Notes: generated from the sequence alone by a model not told the origin. DNA of 64,000 nucleotides from Leptoclinus maculatus (GCA_032191485.1 JAVDOI010000011.1:20757887-20821886); one strand, 5' to 3'. Counted from the stretch's first letter, positions 22,533 to 33,643 are shown. Numbers and translations: made by a program.

Positions 22533-22707
22533 AAAAGAGGTGGTGGCCCGGTACAAACCCCTTCTGAGGCTGTGTTGGTGGGGTAGGAGATTAGGAGAGC
22601 TGACCAAGGAACTAGGAAGGTTTTCACATCTACTCTGCGAAGTTGTAGAAATAGGAAAAAACAAACTTGGCCTAGATCAGCAATGGTACTCTGTGTTTGA
22701 AACATAG
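22533..22707 (+). pseudogene. Orphan downstream exon with PKEVVARYK motif
   Basis: A clean acceptor (TCTCTTAATTGCAG, ending 22531) precedes an open frame beginning PKEVVARYKPLLRLCWWG and running to a TAG at 22705-22707. In CCDC106-like proteins, as I remember them, a (S/T)P(K/E)EVVxRYKxVL segment follows the basic tail directly. Here exon 3 of the upstream gene stops at 22240, and no GT donor near its end gives the required phase 2. Either the donor was lost and the exon is now 3' UTR, or a donor I cannot see is used. Residues after RYKPLLRL diverge from the pattern I expect. Confidence 0.45.
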
Positions 22708-22921
22708 GATTTTAGTACTTGAATTTTGATACTGTGAAATATTTGTATATATTTCCAAATTGTAGTTGTGGTATTTTGGCACTTCTCTACGATCCACTGT
22801 TGGCATTGGAGATATTTATACAGCCCTGTTTACACTTCACAGAAATTGAGTTTGTTTTGTTTTTTTACATGAATGAATGGCTGAGAGGTTTGTATTTACG
22901 AGTACATTGTTTGGATCTTGC

Positions 22922-22927
22922 AATAAA
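22922..22927 (+). terminator. Polyadenylation signal
   Basis: AATAAA lies in GCAATAAATATTG, followed by a GT-rich stretch (CTTTGTGTTGTGTC) within 30 bases. It lies downstream of the spliced gene and inside the right terminal repeat, so transcription could terminate within the element. Confidence 0.55.
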
Positions 22928-23535
22928 TATTGATATGTTCTTGATCACTTTGTGTTGTGTCTATTTGCCTTTTCTGTTGAGAAGATAACTGAGACTTTTG
23001 TGGGTTTTGAGGCACTGCTGGCCTTTCAATGTCATTTGTAAATGACTTTGTAAGGCATCGAAAGTCCTCACAGATGAGGTCACACAAAATACTTAACGAC
23101 TAGTAACTACCTGAATTAATAATGAATTGCAGTATTAATACGCGTTCATAAAGCATATATTAACATAGTCCCTATCAAAATCATTGTATGTATAAATGCA
23201 TAACAAGTGTACATCTAAATAATTTCTTAATCATTTACTTACACTTTATAAATTATCTTATTAATCATCTACAACTCAAATAATTGGTTTGTAATATATT
23301 TAATACTTAATTTACAAATGGGGAATCCATCATTTATAAAGTATGAAAACACAATCACGAAACACATAATAGACGAGCTTATTAATCAAGAATAAAACAT
23401 TTATAACTGTTTATGAATTGCATACTAATGAGTGTTAATTTAGGAACAATGCTTTCTAAATAATTAACTAAGTGTTTACTCATAGTTAACTAGTGCTTCA
23501 TAGCGTGTAGTTATATTTAAAGTGTTACTAACATG

Positions 23536-25440
23536 TTTTAATGGAATATCTAGGTGCAAATGTAAAGTTAACCATCAAAGAAATCACATAATACTCAAGT
23601 ATAGGAAACGTAATGCCATGTACATGTATGTAATATAATATTTTGTATTAATGAAAAAATAAAGATGTTCCATGTTCAGCCGTTCAGAGTTTTTTTTGCC
23701 ATCGTATGGCTCAGTATCGTTATCGAGATATTGAGGCAAGGTATCGTATCGAAGTAATAACTTTGGTATCGAGACAGCGCTAATGTGCGGGGCAGACTGT
23801 CGGATTTTGCTGCAGTCAAATGAGAGTTTTTACAGCGGTTTGTCAGAATAGCCAGAAAAACATGCTGACTGGCATACAACTAGATGCAAGAGGATGCAGC
23901 TAGACTTCCTGGTATTTGTGGCATACTTCATTTGACACACTTTGTCATAGGACATACTAAATATTTTACTGGCATACTAAATAGAATAGTATGGGTATCA
24001 GAACGTATAGCAAGTAAGAAAGTACCTCGTAGTAACTTTAAATTCGGACCCATGGCAACCATGACCTCAATAAATAGTTCCATCTATTAAAACTGCATCG
24101 GCTTAATTGGGCGCTTTTGACTGGGGTGCAAATTGCAAATCGATTGGAGAAGTCAAGGAAAGTTTGACTGATGGAATAAAGCATGTGAGAGTTATGACAA
24201 AAGTATACCTCATGGGTCTGCGGCGAACAAGGTCGGTGGGATGAAGGTTGAGCTGTCCTTTTTGATGCCTTTGACGTTCTGGTATGGCATGCCCAGTAAT
24301 AATAGGATCCTGCTTTGGTTGAGAAAGAAAAAAAAAAATGTCAACTTCTTATCAAACGTCCAGCAAAGAGCAATTAATAGTCACACAAGCCATGTAAGCA
24401 CTTTTGTTGCATTTGAATACCCCTGACCACTCACTGTTCCACTGCCTATACGCCTTTGAGTACATGTTATAGGGGGATTAAGATGCAAATTGTTTGCCCT
24501 AATCTTCAGAGTAAAATAAGCTTTCTTGGTGTGGAGCTCAGTAAGCACGTGCTTTATTCTGCCATCAGTATGCAAAGCTCAGCCTCGGTGACATTTCCAA
24601 ACACGTTATGGCGTTCATATGTAATGTGTGTGAATGCTACAGTATGTGCCGTAAACTTAACCATGATGTGTGTTTCTTCACAATCGATAGGCAGTAGGCC
24701 GTGAGCGCGCGGTAAGCCTCGTGCGCACACACACACACACGGTATGATCTGTTGCTGCAGTTTAATCTGCACGGAAATTCACTCACCAAATCGTGATTGA
24801 TGTCTTCGTCGTCCATTTTTTGTTCTTTTTTTCAATCACACACTGAGATTCACCTCTATACAAAAGCCGCATAGCGGATGCCTTCACAAGTCGTGTGTTT
24901 TTCTGTGCCAAGTCAGCTCCACAGAAGGGGAGATGAATGTAAATCCATGCCTATAGATTATCCATTCTACTTGCACAAAAAAAAAAAAAAAACGCTTGCC
25001 ACAATCCCCCATTCACCCTCTTTATATTCCTTCCCTTCATATGGATTTCAGCAGTCAAATCGTATTACGCGGAGACACCCCAGTGGCTCGCTGGGTTTTG
25101 CGGGTTAAAATCAGACACTTTCTCCACAATCCCACCCCCCGCCGGGCACTGAAGCAGGAGTCGTCGTTTTGAAGCTCAGAAGTATTATTTTACATAGTGA
25201 ATTCAAATCTGATCCTCTAGAATATTCATTCTCTCTGCTCAAGTCTCAGTACGACAACACTCAATGCATTTTGCATAATGTATTTGCTGAATCGTTACTG
25301 TGGGAAAAGTCACACAGATACATTTTTGAGATGTGGGTTAAAATATGGGTTAAGACCTGAGTTACTTACCTAGACGAGGTCACAAAATAATCTATTAAAT
25401 TGGACTGAAGATGCAGTTTTTAGCCCCAGCATTGTCATGA
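23536..25440. other. Spacer with a repeat fragment and a possible micro-exon
   Basis: At 23690-23790 several TATCG units (GGTATCGTATCGAAG, TTTGGTATCGAGAC) match a fish repeat type with TATCGATAC-like words. A minus-strand first-exon-like ATG plus donor is listed separately at 24787-24816. It also holds (CA)n near 24725-24741 and an A-run near 24978. Confidence 0.4.
24787..24816 (-). CDS. Possible 10-codon first exon
   Basis: On the minus strand an A-rich leader precedes ATG and nine acidic codons (MDDEDINHDL), then a perfect donor GTGAGTGA. Very short acidic first exons are common in Harbinger- and hAT-type transposase genes and in host genes. Nothing downstream confirms it. Confidence 0.2.
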
Positions 25441-25444
25441 TTAA

Positions 25445-25640
25445 GATGATAGATAGATAGATAGATACTGTATCTACTTTATTCATCCCCAGGGGGAAAT
25501 TAGTTTGTAGCAGCAGCAAACGAAGATACAGAGTAAACGTAAACATATTAAGTATGAAAGATGCTTAATATATACAATACAATAAAATAACAGAGCAGAA
25601 TATAATCAATTTAAAAGAAAAGAACCCTAACCCTCAAAGA
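25445..25640 (-). repeat. 3' tail of a fish retroposon ending in (GATA)n
   Basis: On the minus strand TAATTTCCCCCTGGGGATGA then ATAAAGTAGATACAG is followed by (TATC)n. The CCCC(T/C)GGGGATGAATAAAGTA..TCTATCTATC ending is a widespread teleost LINE/SINE 3' tail. The body upstream (to about 25640) is A-rich and not recognisable as coding. Confidence 0.6.
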
Positions 25641-25707
25641 AAAGAAAATATATTTTTTTTAAATGCACAGCTGATGGGGGGGCGTACACAGCGACAACAA
25701 TGGCGGA

Positions 25708-26136
25708 TGCTGGAAAAATTCTCTCAAGACCGATTGAAAATCATTAATCACAGGTCATTTATTCTTTGCAAAGAAGGAACAGAGTTAAAACACATACAGG
25801 AAATGCATCAAGGCAGCTCAGAGTTCTGACTCTGAGCTTCTGATATTCATACTGAGTAAACAACATGCAATGGGCTGGCACAGGATTGGTTTACAATGAG
25901 GTCTTCATCATCAGAAGTGACACACACACAAAATGGCGTCCACGCCATGTAGTCTGCACAAAGGTCACTTTCTCATAACAGCTCTGCGTCTATCTTAACA
26001 TGTCTACAGTTCTTATTAACATTCCAATCCAGGACATGCTGAAAGCTTTCTTTCTCAGCAGCTGTAGAACTTAATGTCAGAGTAAGTTCACACAAACACA
26101 TATTATAATTAGTCATTTCGATTTTTGACCCTAACA
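25708..26136 (-). mobile_element. Solo LTR of a retrotransposon
   Basis: A 429-bp unit begins TGTTAGGGTC and ends TTTTTCCAGCA on the minus strand. It is flanked by a perfect 5-bp duplication GCGGA (25703-25707 and 26137-26141). It carries a TATA-like ACTCAGTATGAATATC (minus strand, near 25853) and an AATAAATG polyadenylation signal (near 25757) in the order expected for U3-R-U5. There is no internal region, so it arose by LTR-LTR recombination. The superfamily is unassigned. Its promoter core is shared with 3764-3825. Confidence 0.8.
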
Positions 26137-26141
26137 GCGGA

Positions 26142-27364
26142 CGTGAACTCCCTCGGCAAATAATAAGGACGCATCCCCGCGGCTAACAGTTCAATGTCCG
26201 GGCTACAGAAGTGTTCCTTCACACACACATGGTCCGGATTTGTACTTCCTCGTCTCAGCCCTCCGCTTAGCGCCCGACCTGCAGTTCCTCCGGAATCTCA
26301 GGCCTGGCGCCGGGCAAAAGCCGTGGTTTTCTCAGCGCAATCAGCTGATCGCAGGAATAGACAATGGCCCCAGTCATTGTGTGTGGCTCTCCGTTACAAA
26401 CAAGAAGAAAACTAAAAATGTAAACACACACGGGGAGCTGCTGCGACAGGCAGCCGCTGGCACGGCGCCATCTTGCAAATAAAACTTGCCCCATGATGTC
26501 TCTTCTCCTAATTTAGAGGTTGTCACACTGTGGGGTGGGCCCCAGCTTTGAGGGTGGGGGGCGTAGAGGCATTGCAGATGGGTAAGCGTGTCTGCGACAA
26601 AAAAAATGAGGAATGGAACTGAAGTTGAATCAGGGTAATGTGCAAGAAACGCTCTGCCCATTTTGGTATTTCCCTGACCTTGAACCTGGCTTTGCATGTC
26701 TATGTGGTATTTTGGTGCCCAGTGCAGAGGTGGGAGGAGAGGTGCAGACCGGTGGAGGGCTCATTTATTTGAGGCAGCTCAAAGAGAGTGGTTGTTTGTT
26801 TTTTTTTGCTGAAATTGGGTAAAAACGCTGTGCTGAGAATAGACGCCTCAGAACCACGTATTGTTTCTGATGCGACAGCCATCTGCTTTCAGTCTGAAGG
26901 TGTGTTCCAAACAAAAGCGCCTCACGTTACTCATGCAGATGCTGCCACTGAAATGTCTTTTGGAAAACTCAGGAATAGTTGCTCTTTACAGCCAATGGGA
27001 GTACTCCTTCCGGAAAGGAAGAGAAGCTTACCTCCATAGAGGGTTGTCCTATGGCTTTCATCACTTTTCTCCAAACCCTCTCCTTCTTTTGTTCCGTCTC
27101 TGTACATTCCTGAGGTTCCTCCTGGTGCCCACAGATGGCAACAATAAGTTTGTCCTCCATTTCTTAGAAAATGTAAGATGCGTAGATGCGTTTTAATCAG
27201 CCTTTTAAAAAAAAGCAACATTTAATACGGTGAAAGCAGGAACGTCAGTAAATGTATCTGCCAACACATTTTCGCTGCCGACGCTTTAATCTCTCAGTCA
27301 CCTTCATACGTCACTTTTGTCCGTGACAGCATGTCAGTTTCTTCTCGTTCCATGCATATTGTTT
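26142..27364. other. Spacer, GC-rich at left
   Basis: 26150-26480 is GC-richer and ends GCAAATAAAACTTGCC. Open frames there begin at non-ATG codons and have no splice support. 26520-26590 (GTGGGGTGGGCCCCAGC) resembles a fragment of a common fish repeat. No gene is supported. Confidence 0.4.
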
Positions 27365-27665
27365 TACTTACTTAGTTTTTAGGTTCACTTGGTGAGGTTT
27401 TGGCACGTATTTAGAAAAGATTGTGGTTTGACTTCAGCATAGTCTACCTGCCTTTGACGCCATTTAGGTACGCATCATTAGTAAAATGAATTAAAATCTA
27501 TTCAAATTGAAAATACTTTATTTTCCATTAAGAACGTCATTACCTACGCTGAGTAACAAAACTAAGGTAAAAGAAGACTTGGTTTCACACACGGCTAAAA
27601 CAGCGGTGTCCTGGGTTAAAGACCTTTTGATTGTTTGACCCAACCATCCACCCTTTTAGCTGCTC
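27365..27665 (-). repeat. Rep-A interspersed repeat, copy 3
   Basis: Minus-strand order GGTGGATGGTTGGGTCAAAC, a GTCTTTAACCCAGGACACCG segment, AAACCACAATCTTTTCTAAA, then AACCTCACCAAGTGAACCTA. The middle is diverged with AT-rich insertions. Confidence 0.5.
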
Positions 27666-27856
27666 TGACCATCTAATAATGAAGCGGATGGGTTTACATT
27701 GGCATTAGTTGAAAGCCTGTTGCATCTCATGCAGACTCTATTGCGTGTGGAGAACGGGTTGTATCTGCATTTATCGATAAATTAACATCAGTGATTCCTC
27801 CATTATCTATTGTTGACAGCTGCTTTATACTGTGTGGAAGGCTTCTCCTTCAGCTC

Positions 27857-27930
27857 ATTAAATCCCTGCAATCATCTGAAGGCAGCTACTGTATGTTGAT
27901 GAATCTGCAGCCTCTGATTTGAGAGGTGCC
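27857..27930. promoter_or_regulatory. Paralogous non-coding block T1
   Basis: ATTAAATCCCTGCA, CATCTGAAGG, AGC and AATCTGCAGCCT, spaced over about 57 bases, recur in the same order and orientation at 52724-52796 with a net 2-bp spacing change. Neither copy is open in a consistent frame, and no transposon ends flank them. A duplicated conserved non-coding element is the simplest reading. Confidence 0.5.
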
Positions 27931-29500
27931 ATTATTACACACGGCTGTCCACCTTTTTTTTTTTTTTTTTTTTAAACTGTTCCTAAGTCAAAAACACCAG
28001 AGAGAAAACGAAATGGATCACATGCTTTTTTTGTTTCCCCCTTTCTTCTCTCAGGGCGTCCGTAGTGAAGAGTGTGGAAGTGACACGAAAGGTGTTGAGC
28101 ATTCGCACGTAGGTAGTCTTATCAGCAGCCGGTTTATACGGAGCTCAGTCGTGCACCGCACTGTAAGCCTCATCAACGACCACATGGCGATGTGACCTAA
28201 CCGGAGATCCCATTATAAGAGGCTTTCATGCAGACTTGCCCTACAGTAAACGCCGTCTCTATCAAGATGACGGCCTAATGTAAATTCACCCTGGAGATTA
28301 TACATTCACCTCAGGGGGGCAAACGGAAACTGTCACACCATCCTTTCACTCCAACCAAACAGTGCAGTCACATTCATTATCCGTCGGGAGGAGAAGAAGA
28401 AGAGGGGGCAATACTTCTAGACGACAAGGCGGCACATTTTCTTTTCAATCTCCTGTCTTCACCAAGAACATTCCTGTCACTCATTTCCATCATAATCCGC
28501 CGCTTCTCCGTCAAGACCGTGACAGATGCTGCACACAGGAGAGGGACACCGATCTCACTCTGTTTATTTATTTTGTTGATGTGGCCTTTCCCCGAGCCAC
28601 TTCTCTAAAGGCTGTTATTCAGATCTGAAATAAGTAGTGAGGGTTTACCCTCAAGGTTTTCTATGCGGCCATTCAAAATTCATCCCTTAATAATAAGCCA
28701 TTCACAACAGATTTTTCTTTAGGTCACAATTTGCCCCAAAAGCAGTTGTTCCGCTGTCTTCTACATTGCATTTTGGATACTGCTGTTAGGAGTTGCCAGA
28801 AAGAAAGTAAGAAAAACTCCACGTACACAAGAAGTGGACGTAGTCAGAGTGACGTCACCAAATTGGTATGTGGGCTACGATTTATAAGCCACGAGTTTAG
28901 CCGTTTCCATTTATTTTTTTTCTTTTTGGAACCAGAAGTGACACAAATGGGTGGAGTTCAGTGCAACCAAACGCTGAATAAGACATTTTTAGGCGACCAA
29001 AATGTTAAAAGTAACTTTAATGAATGTCGGTATCCTGTCAATCACAAGGTAGCCACGCTCTAAAGCATACCTTGCTTTATGGTCTATTTTATGGATAAAA
29101 ATAACCTACAATTTATACTCTGTATAAAAACAGAGTAACATTTTTTAATTTTTACGTAATCGTTAAATATCATAAAACATAGGATTTGTAAGCAACCTCA
29201 ACAAACAGTTTCAAAAGAAAAGATTTGCTTGTTTTTTAGGTTTACTTAGGCTTACGAAAGATTGTGGTTGGTGTTAATCCACACGTGTGTCATAGGTGCA
29301 CGGTTATGCTGTTTGGTTCCCAAATGTGACAGCCAATCAGAAGTGAGAATTCTAAACAGCCATGCTACATCATTTCATTTGATAAACAGTGGTTGTGCTT
29401 ATGTATGGACAGCACTTCTGAAGACTTCAAGTCCCATCTACCAAAGGTCAACTTAATTAGGGTTAACTACTTAATTTATGTATGTGACTTAAGTTACGTA
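27931..29500. other. Spacer with a T20 run and a possible Rep-A fragment
   Basis: A run of 20 T lies at 27954-27973. 29230-29290 (AGGTTTACTTAGGCTTACGA then AAGATTGTGGTTGG) weakly resembles the core of Rep-A on the minus strand. The open frames at 27926-28195 and 28731-29063 are low in protein character. No gene is supported. Confidence 0.4.
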
Positions 29501-29820
29501 ATTCAATTCAATTCAATTCAAATTTATTTTGTATAGCCCAAAATCACAAATTACAAATTTGCCTCAGAGGGCTTTACAATATGTACACATGACATCCTCT
29601 TGTCCCGGAACCCTCACATCGGAACAGGAAAAACTCCCCCAAAAAACCCCTTTAACGGGGAGAAAAGAGGAAGAGACCTTAGGGAGAGCAACAGAGGAGG
29701 GATCCCTCTCCCAGGATGGACAGAAGTGCAATAGATGTCAAGTGTTGAACAGCATAACAAAATTACAACACATGCAATGTAATTTCAACACATTCAATGT
29801 ATGACAGAACTACGGCAGGT

Positions 29821-30245
29821 GGAAAGACCAGGTCCAGGTACAGCCCGGATCAGAGGTACCTGCGAGGCGATAAAGCACAGATACTCTGGTGAAAAAGCTG
29901 GTCAATAATGTGCATTAATGGGACCGGTAATATGAAATAGTAATGTAAGTAATAATAAGAGTGTTATTTATTAGTGGGAGTCAGCAGGGTTAAGGCGGGA
30001 GGAAGGACCAGGGTCCAGATGAAACCACGATACATGGAAACCTGTGAGGAGAGAAAGCACAAAGACTCCGGGGAAGAAACAAAGTCAGTAATGTGCATTT
30101 AGTGGCAACGGTAATGTGGTTAATAATGTTAATAATAAAATAGGTAGTAGGTATCTGCAGGGCCATGGCGGGTGGAAGGACCAGAGTCCAGATGAAACCA
30201 CGATCCATGGGAACCTGTGGGGCGAGAAAGCACAAAGACTCCGTC
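29821..30245. repeat. Triplicated block in the LINE 3' UTR
   Basis: Three imperfect tandem copies start at 29821, 30001 and 30174 (spacings 180 and 173). Each starts GGAA(A/G)GACCAG(N)GTCCAG, with ACCTG(C/T)GNGG and GAAAGCACAAAGACTC inside. The third is cut short where the UTR becomes unique, and copies two and three are the most alike. Confidence 0.8.
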
Positions 30246-30553
30246 TGCGCCAACGAGCAGGTGCGAAGGGTAGAGGAAGCCTGGGGGGATCCTCCTGAGC
30301 GTCTGACCACAGCCTCCTTCAGAAACGTACGGCGGTCCTTCCCGGTGGCGGAGCGGCGAGTCGTCAGATCAGCGCTGGCCACAGGTGGGACAGACGTGGC
30401 GGGAGTGGTTGGAAGTGGTTGGAGTGGTTGGAGGTGGTTAGCGGTTGCTTCCCAGCTGGTTTCCTCCGGCGGCCGCGGCCCACCACCTCAGTCCAGGATG
30501 CCGGTTTCGGAGTGGAGCTATGGGTTGGATCTATAGCGGATCTATAGCCAGCC

Positions 30554-33500
30554 CTAACTATAAGCACTATCAAAAAGGAAAGTCTTAAGCTTACTCTTAA
30601 ATGTGGTGAGTGTGTCTGCCCCCCGGATTGAAACGGGAAGCTTGTTCCACAAAAGAGGAGCTTGGTAACTGAAGGCTCTGGCTCCCATCCTACTCTTTAA
30701 GACTCTAGGAACTACAAGTAACCCTGAATTAGTGGAGCGCAGCTCCCTAGTAGGATAATATGGTACTATAAGCTCTTTAAGATATGATGGTGCCCGACCA
30801 GTTCGGGCTTTGTAGGTGAGTAAAAGAATTTTAAATTCTATTCTAGATTTTACAGGGAGCCAGTGCAGAGAAGCTAATACAGGACTAATATGATCTCTTT
30901 TCTTAGTTCTTGTTAGTACACGAGCTGCAGCATTCTGAATCAGCTGGAGAGATTTAAGAGATTTATTAGAGCAACCTGAAAATAAGGAATTGCAGTAATC
31001 TAGTCTAGAGGTAACAAATGCATGAACTAATTTCTCTGCATCGCTATGAGACAAGATGTGTCTGATTTTTGAAATATTACGTAGGTGAAAAAAGGCAGTC
31101 CTAGAAATTTGTTTTATCTGAGAATTAAAAGACAAATCCTGATCAAAAATGACCCCAAGATTCTTTACGGTGCAGCTGGATGTCAGCGCAATGCCATCTG
31201 GAGAAACTATGTCATTAGATAACTGATTTCGAAGGTGTTCTGGGCCTAGTAGAATAACTTCAGTTTTGTCTGCGTTTAACATCAGGAAGTTGCAAGTCAT
31301 CCAGGTTTTTATGTCCTTTAGACATGCTTGCAGTTTAGTGAGCTGGTTGGTTTCATCTGGTTTAATCGATATATACAATTGAGTATCATCTGCATAACAA
31401 TGAAACTTTATGGAGTGTTCTCTGATAATATTACCTAAAGGAAGCATATATAAGGTGAACAAAATTGGTCCAAGCACAGAACCTTGTGGAACTCCATAAC
31501 TAACGTTGGTCCTCATCGAGGCTTCATCGTTTACATATACAAACTGAGATCGATCCGATAAATAGGATCCAAACCAGTTCAGTGCGGTTCCTTTGATGCC
31601 AATATAATGTTCTAGTCTCTGTAACAGGATATAATGGTCTATGGTGTCGAACGCAGCACTAAGGTCTAACAAGACAAGAACAGAGACAAGTCCTTTGTCT
31701 GATGCAATTAGAAGGTCATTAGTAATTTTTACCAGAGCTGTCTCAGTGCTGTGATGCTTTCTAAATCCTGACTGAAAATCCTCAAATAAACTATTGTTAT
31801 GTAGAAAGTCACACAACTGATTAGCTACTGCTTTCTCAAGGATCTTAGAGAGGAATGGAAGGTTGGAGATCGGTCTATAGTTAGCCAACACCTCTGGGTC
31901 GAGAGTGGGCTTCTTAAGAAGAGGTTTAATTACAGCTACTTTGAAGGACTGTGGTACATGGCCTGTTAGTAGAGACAGGTTGATCATATCTAGTAGAGAT
32001 GTGCTAATTATTGGTAGCACTTCTTTAAGCAGTCTAGTCGGTATAGGATCCAAGAGACAGGTAGAAGGTTTAGACTTAGAGATTGTTGAAGTTAATTTAT
32101 CAAGATCGATGGGAGCAAAGCCATCCAGACATATATCATGGCCTGCAGCTGTTTCCAAGGGTACCCTATTTGAGGAAAGATCGGTACTAGTCGAGGGCAG
32201 TACATTGTTAATGCTCTCTCTAATAGTTATGATCTTATCATTAAAGAAGTTCATGAAGTCATTACTACTGAGGTCTATAGGAATACTCGGCTCAACAGAG
32301 CTGTGACTCTCTGTCAGCCTGGCTACAGTGCTGAAGAGAAACCTGGGGTTGTTCTTATTTTTCTCTATTAACGATGAGTAATAGGCTGCTCTGGCATTAC
32401 GGAGGACCTTCTTATATATCTTAAGACTGTCTCGCCAGACTAACCGAGATTCTTCCAAGTTAGTGGAACGCCATGTCCTTTCAAGTTGTCGCAATGTCTG
32501 CTTTAATTTACGGGTTTGAGGGTTATACCATGGGGCGAACCTCCTTTGTTTTACTAACTTCTTTTTTAGAGGAGCAATAGAGTCTAGTGTCCTTCTCAGT
32601 GAGCTAGTAGCACTATCGACAAGATGATCAATCTGGGTCGGACTAAAGTTATCACAGGAGTCCTCTGTTATATCAAAGCATGGTGTTGAGTTGAATAAAG
32701 ATGGAATCGCTTCTTTAAACTGAGCTACGGCACCATCAGATAGACATCTAGTGTAATAGCTCTTGCTTAATGGCGCACACTCAGTTAATAGGAACTCAAA
32801 AGCCACTAGACAATGGTCCGACAAGAGAGGGTTCTGCGGAAAGACCACCAAATCTTCTATTAAGATGCCATAAGTCAGAACCAGGTCAAGGGTGTGGTTA
32901 AAACAGTGAGTGGGTTTCTGTACACTCTGACAGAAACCAATCGAATCTAATAATAAGATAAACGCAGTACTAAGGCTATCATTCTCGACATCCACATGAA
33001 TATTAAAGTCACCTACAATAATTACTTTATCTGTTTTAAGGACCAGGCTTGACAGAAACTGAGAAAACTCTGATAAAAATTCAGAATACGGACCTGGGGC
33101 TCGGTACACTATAACAAATATAACTGGCTGTATTGTTTTCCACGTTGGGTGTGAAATACTAAGAACCAGGCTTTCAAACGAGTTATAGTCTAGTTTAGGT
33201 TTCGGGTTCAATAATAGGCTTGAGTCAAAGATGGCTGCTACTCCACCTCCTCGGCCGGTGCCTCGAGGAATGTGAGTATTAATATGACTTGGAGGAGTTG
33301 ATTCATTTAGGCTGACATATTCTTCATTACACAGCCAGGTTTCAGTAAGACAAAATAAATCAATATGATTATCTGATATTAACTCATTTACTAATACAGC
33401 TTTAGATGACAAAGATCTGATATTTAAGAGTCCACATTTAATTATCCTATTTTGTTGCACTGTTGCGTTAGTTTTAACTTGGATTAGATTATTTAATATA

Positions 33501-33643
33501 ACTCCTCGACTGTTTAGTTTTGAATTAATTAATTTAAGTGGCCGTGGGGCAGACACAGTCTCTATATGGTTTTGGGTAGGTAGCTGCTCTAATGGAAGCT
33601 CAGAGAAGTGTGTAAGACTACAACTCTGCTTCCTGGTCTGCAC
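30554..33643 (-). CDS. LINE ORF2-type endonuclease/reverse transcriptase
   Basis: A single frame of 1029 codons ends in TAG. Residues about 68-285 are an APE-type endonuclease: LNIRSL, LTETWL (E101), VYRAPG, GDFNIHVD (211-218) and LSDHCLV with the SDH triad at 275-277. Residues about 565-835 are the reverse transcriptase: VIKPLLKKP, NYRPISNLPFLSKILEK, FQSGFRKHHSTETAL, LLDLSAAFDTIDH (D660), GVPQGSVLGPILF and YADD at 750-753. The C-terminal region carries SRLDYCNSL and SLHWLPVKSRI as in L2/CR1 elements. It would copy its own RNA by target-primed reverse transcription. Oddly, the frame has no ATG near its N-terminus. The first codon shown (33641-33643) is GTG, preceded four codons earlier by TGA. 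An ATG at 33656 lies in another frame and stops at 33618 (12 codons), overlapping this frame. A recent one-base frameshift or re-initiation could explain this. Confidence 0.93.
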   Translation of the reverse strand: MQTRKQSCSLTHFSELPLEQLPTQNHIETVSAPRPLKLINSKLNSRGVILNNLIQVKTNATVQQNRIIKCGLLNIRSLSSKAVLVNELISDNHIDLFCLTETWLCNEEYVSLNESTPPSHINTHIPRGTGRGGGVAAIFDSSLLLNPKPKLDYNSFESLVLSISHPTWKTIQPVIFVIVYRAPGPYSEFLSEFSQFLSSLVLKTDKVIIVGDFNIHVDVENDSLSTAFILLLDSIGFCQSVQKPTHCFNHTLDLVLTYGILIEDLVVFPQNPLLSDHCLVAFEFLLTECAPLSKSYYTRCLSDGAVAQFKEAIPSLFNSTPCFDITEDSCDNFSPTQIDHLVDSATSSLRRTLDSIAPLKKKLVKQRRFAPWYNPQTRKLKQTLRQLERTWRSTNLEESRLVWRDSLKIYKKVLRNARAAYYSSLIEKNKNNPRFLFSTVARLTESHSSVEPSIPIDLSSNDFMNFFNDKIITIRESINNVLPSTSTDLSSNRVPLETAAGHDICLDGFAPIDLDKLTSTISKSKPSTCLLDPIPTRLLKEVLPIISTSLLDMINLSLLTGHVPQSFKVAVIKPLLKKPTLDPEVLANYRPISNLPFLSKILEKAVANQLCDFLHNNSLFEDFQSGFRKHHSTETALVKITNDLLIASDKGLVSVLVLLDLSAAFDTIDHYILLQRLEHYIGIKGTALNWFGSYLSDRSQFVYVNDEASMRTNVSYGVPQGSVLGPILFTLYMLPLGNIIREHSIKFHCYADDTQLYISIKPDETNQLTKLQACLKDIKTWMTCNFLMLNADKTEVILLGPEHLRNQLSNDIVSPDGIALTSSCTVKNLGVIFDQDLSFNSQIKQISRTAFFHLRNISKIRHILSHSDAEKLVHAFVTSRLDYCNSLFSGCSNKSLKSLQLIQNAAARVLTRTKKRDHISPVLASLHWLPVKSRIEFKILLLTYKARTGRAPSYLKELIVPYYPTRELRSTNSGLLVVPRVLKSRMGARAFSYQAPLLWNKLPVSIRGADTLTTFKSKLKTFLFDSAYS

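Larger units (their letters stand above)
20771..23529. mobile_element. Gene-carrying DNA element with long terminal inverted repeats
   Basis: The left end (20771 to about 20966) and right end (about 23330-23529) are imperfect inverted repeats of roughly 196-200 bp. Both begin (A/G)GTAACACTTTA and share, in order, ACGCTATGAA-type, AAACACTTA, CACTCATTAGTATGCAATTC then ATAAAC, GTTATAAATGTTTTAT and GATTGTGTTTTCATACTTTA. A 6-bp direct repeat AACATG lies immediately outside both ends (20765-20770 and 23530-23535), consistent with a target duplication. The interior encloses the spliced gene at 21399-22240 and a polyadenylation signal at 22922. I find no transposase, so the element would have to move with enzymes supplied elsewhere, or it is a foldback-type element that captured a gene. 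Superfamily unknown. Confidence 0.75.

Noticed and set aside
26240..26482. Open frame in the GC-rich region right of the solo LTR
   Set aside because: It starts at a non-ATG codon and has no splice signals. The AATAAA at its end alone is not enough.
31905..32306. Plus-strand open frame of 133 codons
   Set aside because: It lies antisense within the intact LINE frame, and its composition follows from the opposite strand.
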